Shown piece after piece: positions 63,489 to 64,000 of a DNA stretch of 64,000 bases. The DNA comes from Spirochaetaceae bacterium. Its GTDB lineage: Bacteria; Spirochaetota; Leptospiria; Leptospirales; Leptonemataceae. Each line of letters begins with the position of its first letter. Position 1 is the first letter of the stretch. A program made the position numbers and the translations under genes. The DNA lies in NCBI GenBank assembly GCA_002729885.1, contig PBUB01000009.1, positions 62,001 to 126,000 of the forward strand. The letters run 5' to 3'. The notes beneath the pieces are model-generated. The model did not search any database. It saw nothing but the letters and a program-made list of their open reading frames with translations, and was not told where the DNA came from.

Positions 63489-64000
63489 ATGAATAATAAA
63501 CTCATGGTGGATGGCGATACCAGGATAGCAAAGATCATCGCCCACCCCGGTGCAATCGAAGCTCTGATTGCTGTTAGCAGTCGCTTCAAGAAACTAAAAA
63601 ATCCGGTGCTGCGAAAGGTTATGGCCGGGCAGGTAAATGTGACCATGGCGGCTCGCATTGGTGGTGTGTCCGTAGATGAGATCCTGGACTCTCTCGAAAG
63701 AATTGGGCTCAAGGTATCGCGGTATCGGAAAAAGGATTCCAGTGGTGCTCCGAGCGCTTCAGGCGAGTCAGAGTGGAGTGAGGAAGAAAAGCAGCTCTTT
63801 TTCCAGGAGTATGGGCGTATTGAGCCCCAGCGGATCTATTATCTGGATGCTCGCCCTCTCCTTGAGAAAGGCAAGGAGCCTCTGTCGGCGATTCTTCAGA
63901 TAGTGGCCAGGATGAAAGCCGGAGACGGTTTATGCATTCTCAATTCATTTTCCCCCGAGCCTCTCGTTCCACTTCTGAAAAAGAAGGGATTGGATGGCAC
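63489..64000 (+). CDS. DUF1858-DUF2249 two-domain protein (3' end cut by window)
   Basis: Runs off the window after about 170 codons. Residues 1-60 contain LKNPVLRKVMAGQVNVTMAARIGGVSVDEILDSLERIG, a DUF1858-like helical domain. After a Ser/Lys-rich linker a DUF2249-like domain starts at IYYLDARPLLEKGKEPLSAILQIVARMKAGDGLCIL. GAGGGAAAG lies just before the ATG at 63489. It follows the single-domain DUF2249 gene with a 160-bp gap, probably in the same DNR-controlled unit. The function is unknown. Confidence 0.75.
   Translation, partial: MNNKLMVDGDTRIAKIIAHPGAIEALIAVSSRFKKLKNPVLRKVMAGQVNVTMAARIGGVSVDEILDSLERIGLKVSRYRKKDSSGAPSASGESEWSEEEKQLFFQEYGRIEPQRIYYLDARPLLEKGKEPLSAILQIVARMKAGDGLCILNSFSPEPLVPLLKKKGLDG

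Overview
The window looks like chromosomal DNA from a Gram-negative spirochaete of the Leptospirales (a Leptonema- or Turneriella-like lineage, or an uncultured relative). This is inferred from several things: base composition near 50 % GC, richer than Leptospira; many short lipoproteins with relaxed spirochaete lipoboxes; a SpoIIE-type phosphatase with a large membrane sensor; a YaaR/DUF327 protein; LpxC together with TonB-dependent heme import, implying an LPS-bearing outer membrane; and little operon clustering of housekeeping genes. No rRNA, tRNA, insertion sequence, prophage or CRISPR array was recognised.

Layout. 1-3.3 kb: glutathione peroxidase (cut by the window edge), argS and recO, all on the minus strand. 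3.5-7.3 kb: a minus-strand operon of a VWA-domain secreted protein, an NtrB-like kinase and a sigma-54 response regulator. 7.3-9 kb: a lipoprotein and a secreted beta-rich protein. 9.1-20.3 kb, minus strand: thiC with a shortened TPP-riboswitch-like leader, a phospholipase-D-family lipoprotein, adenosine deaminase, a 1085-residue sensor phosphatase, lpxC, a twin-CDGSH protein and an rluD-type pseudouridine synthase. 20.4-28.1 kb, plus strand: OmpA-like lipoprotein, YaaR protein, a creB-creC-creD locus (creC interrupted at a run of nine T) and two secreted proteins of unknown function. 28.1-32.8 kb: nucleoside deoxyribosyltransferase, GMC oxidoreductase, SDR and a hybrid kinase lacking its phospho-acceptor histidine. 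32.9-42.9 kb: heme uptake (TonB-dependent receptor, HmuY-like lipoprotein, an HmuV-HmuS fusion, HmuU, HmuT, and TonB-ExbD-ExbB) with four copies of one Fur-like operator. 43-53.9 kb: thioesterase, tandem paralogous lipoproteins, cstA, tatD, a multi-spanning membrane protein, serS, a beta-barrel protein, a 3D-domain protein and a DUF4168 protein.

54.2 kb to the end is a nitric-oxide respiration and defence island: norC-norB-norQ-norD-dnr, norE-norF, an NsrR-type Rrf2 regulator with a downstream lipoprotein, a hemerythrin/RIC-like protein, and DUF2249 and DUF1858-DUF2249 proteins. Four FNR/DNR boxes (TTGAT-N4-ATCAA, one with a mismatch) lie upstream of transcripts here, each followed after exactly 22 nt by a plausible -10 element. 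One of them is bidirectional. One precedes about 145 bp that carries no convincing gene and ends in an intrinsic terminator, and so is a candidate DNR-activated small RNA. A 37-bp perfect palindrome with the NsrR half-site AAGATGTATAT overlaps the presumed nsrR promoter. The island therefore seems wired as a feed-forward circuit: Dnr (encoded at the end of the nor operon) activates, and NsrR represses.

Calls rest on reading the sequence and on recalled family motifs. No database or structure search was run, so family names for weakly recognised proteins are provisional.
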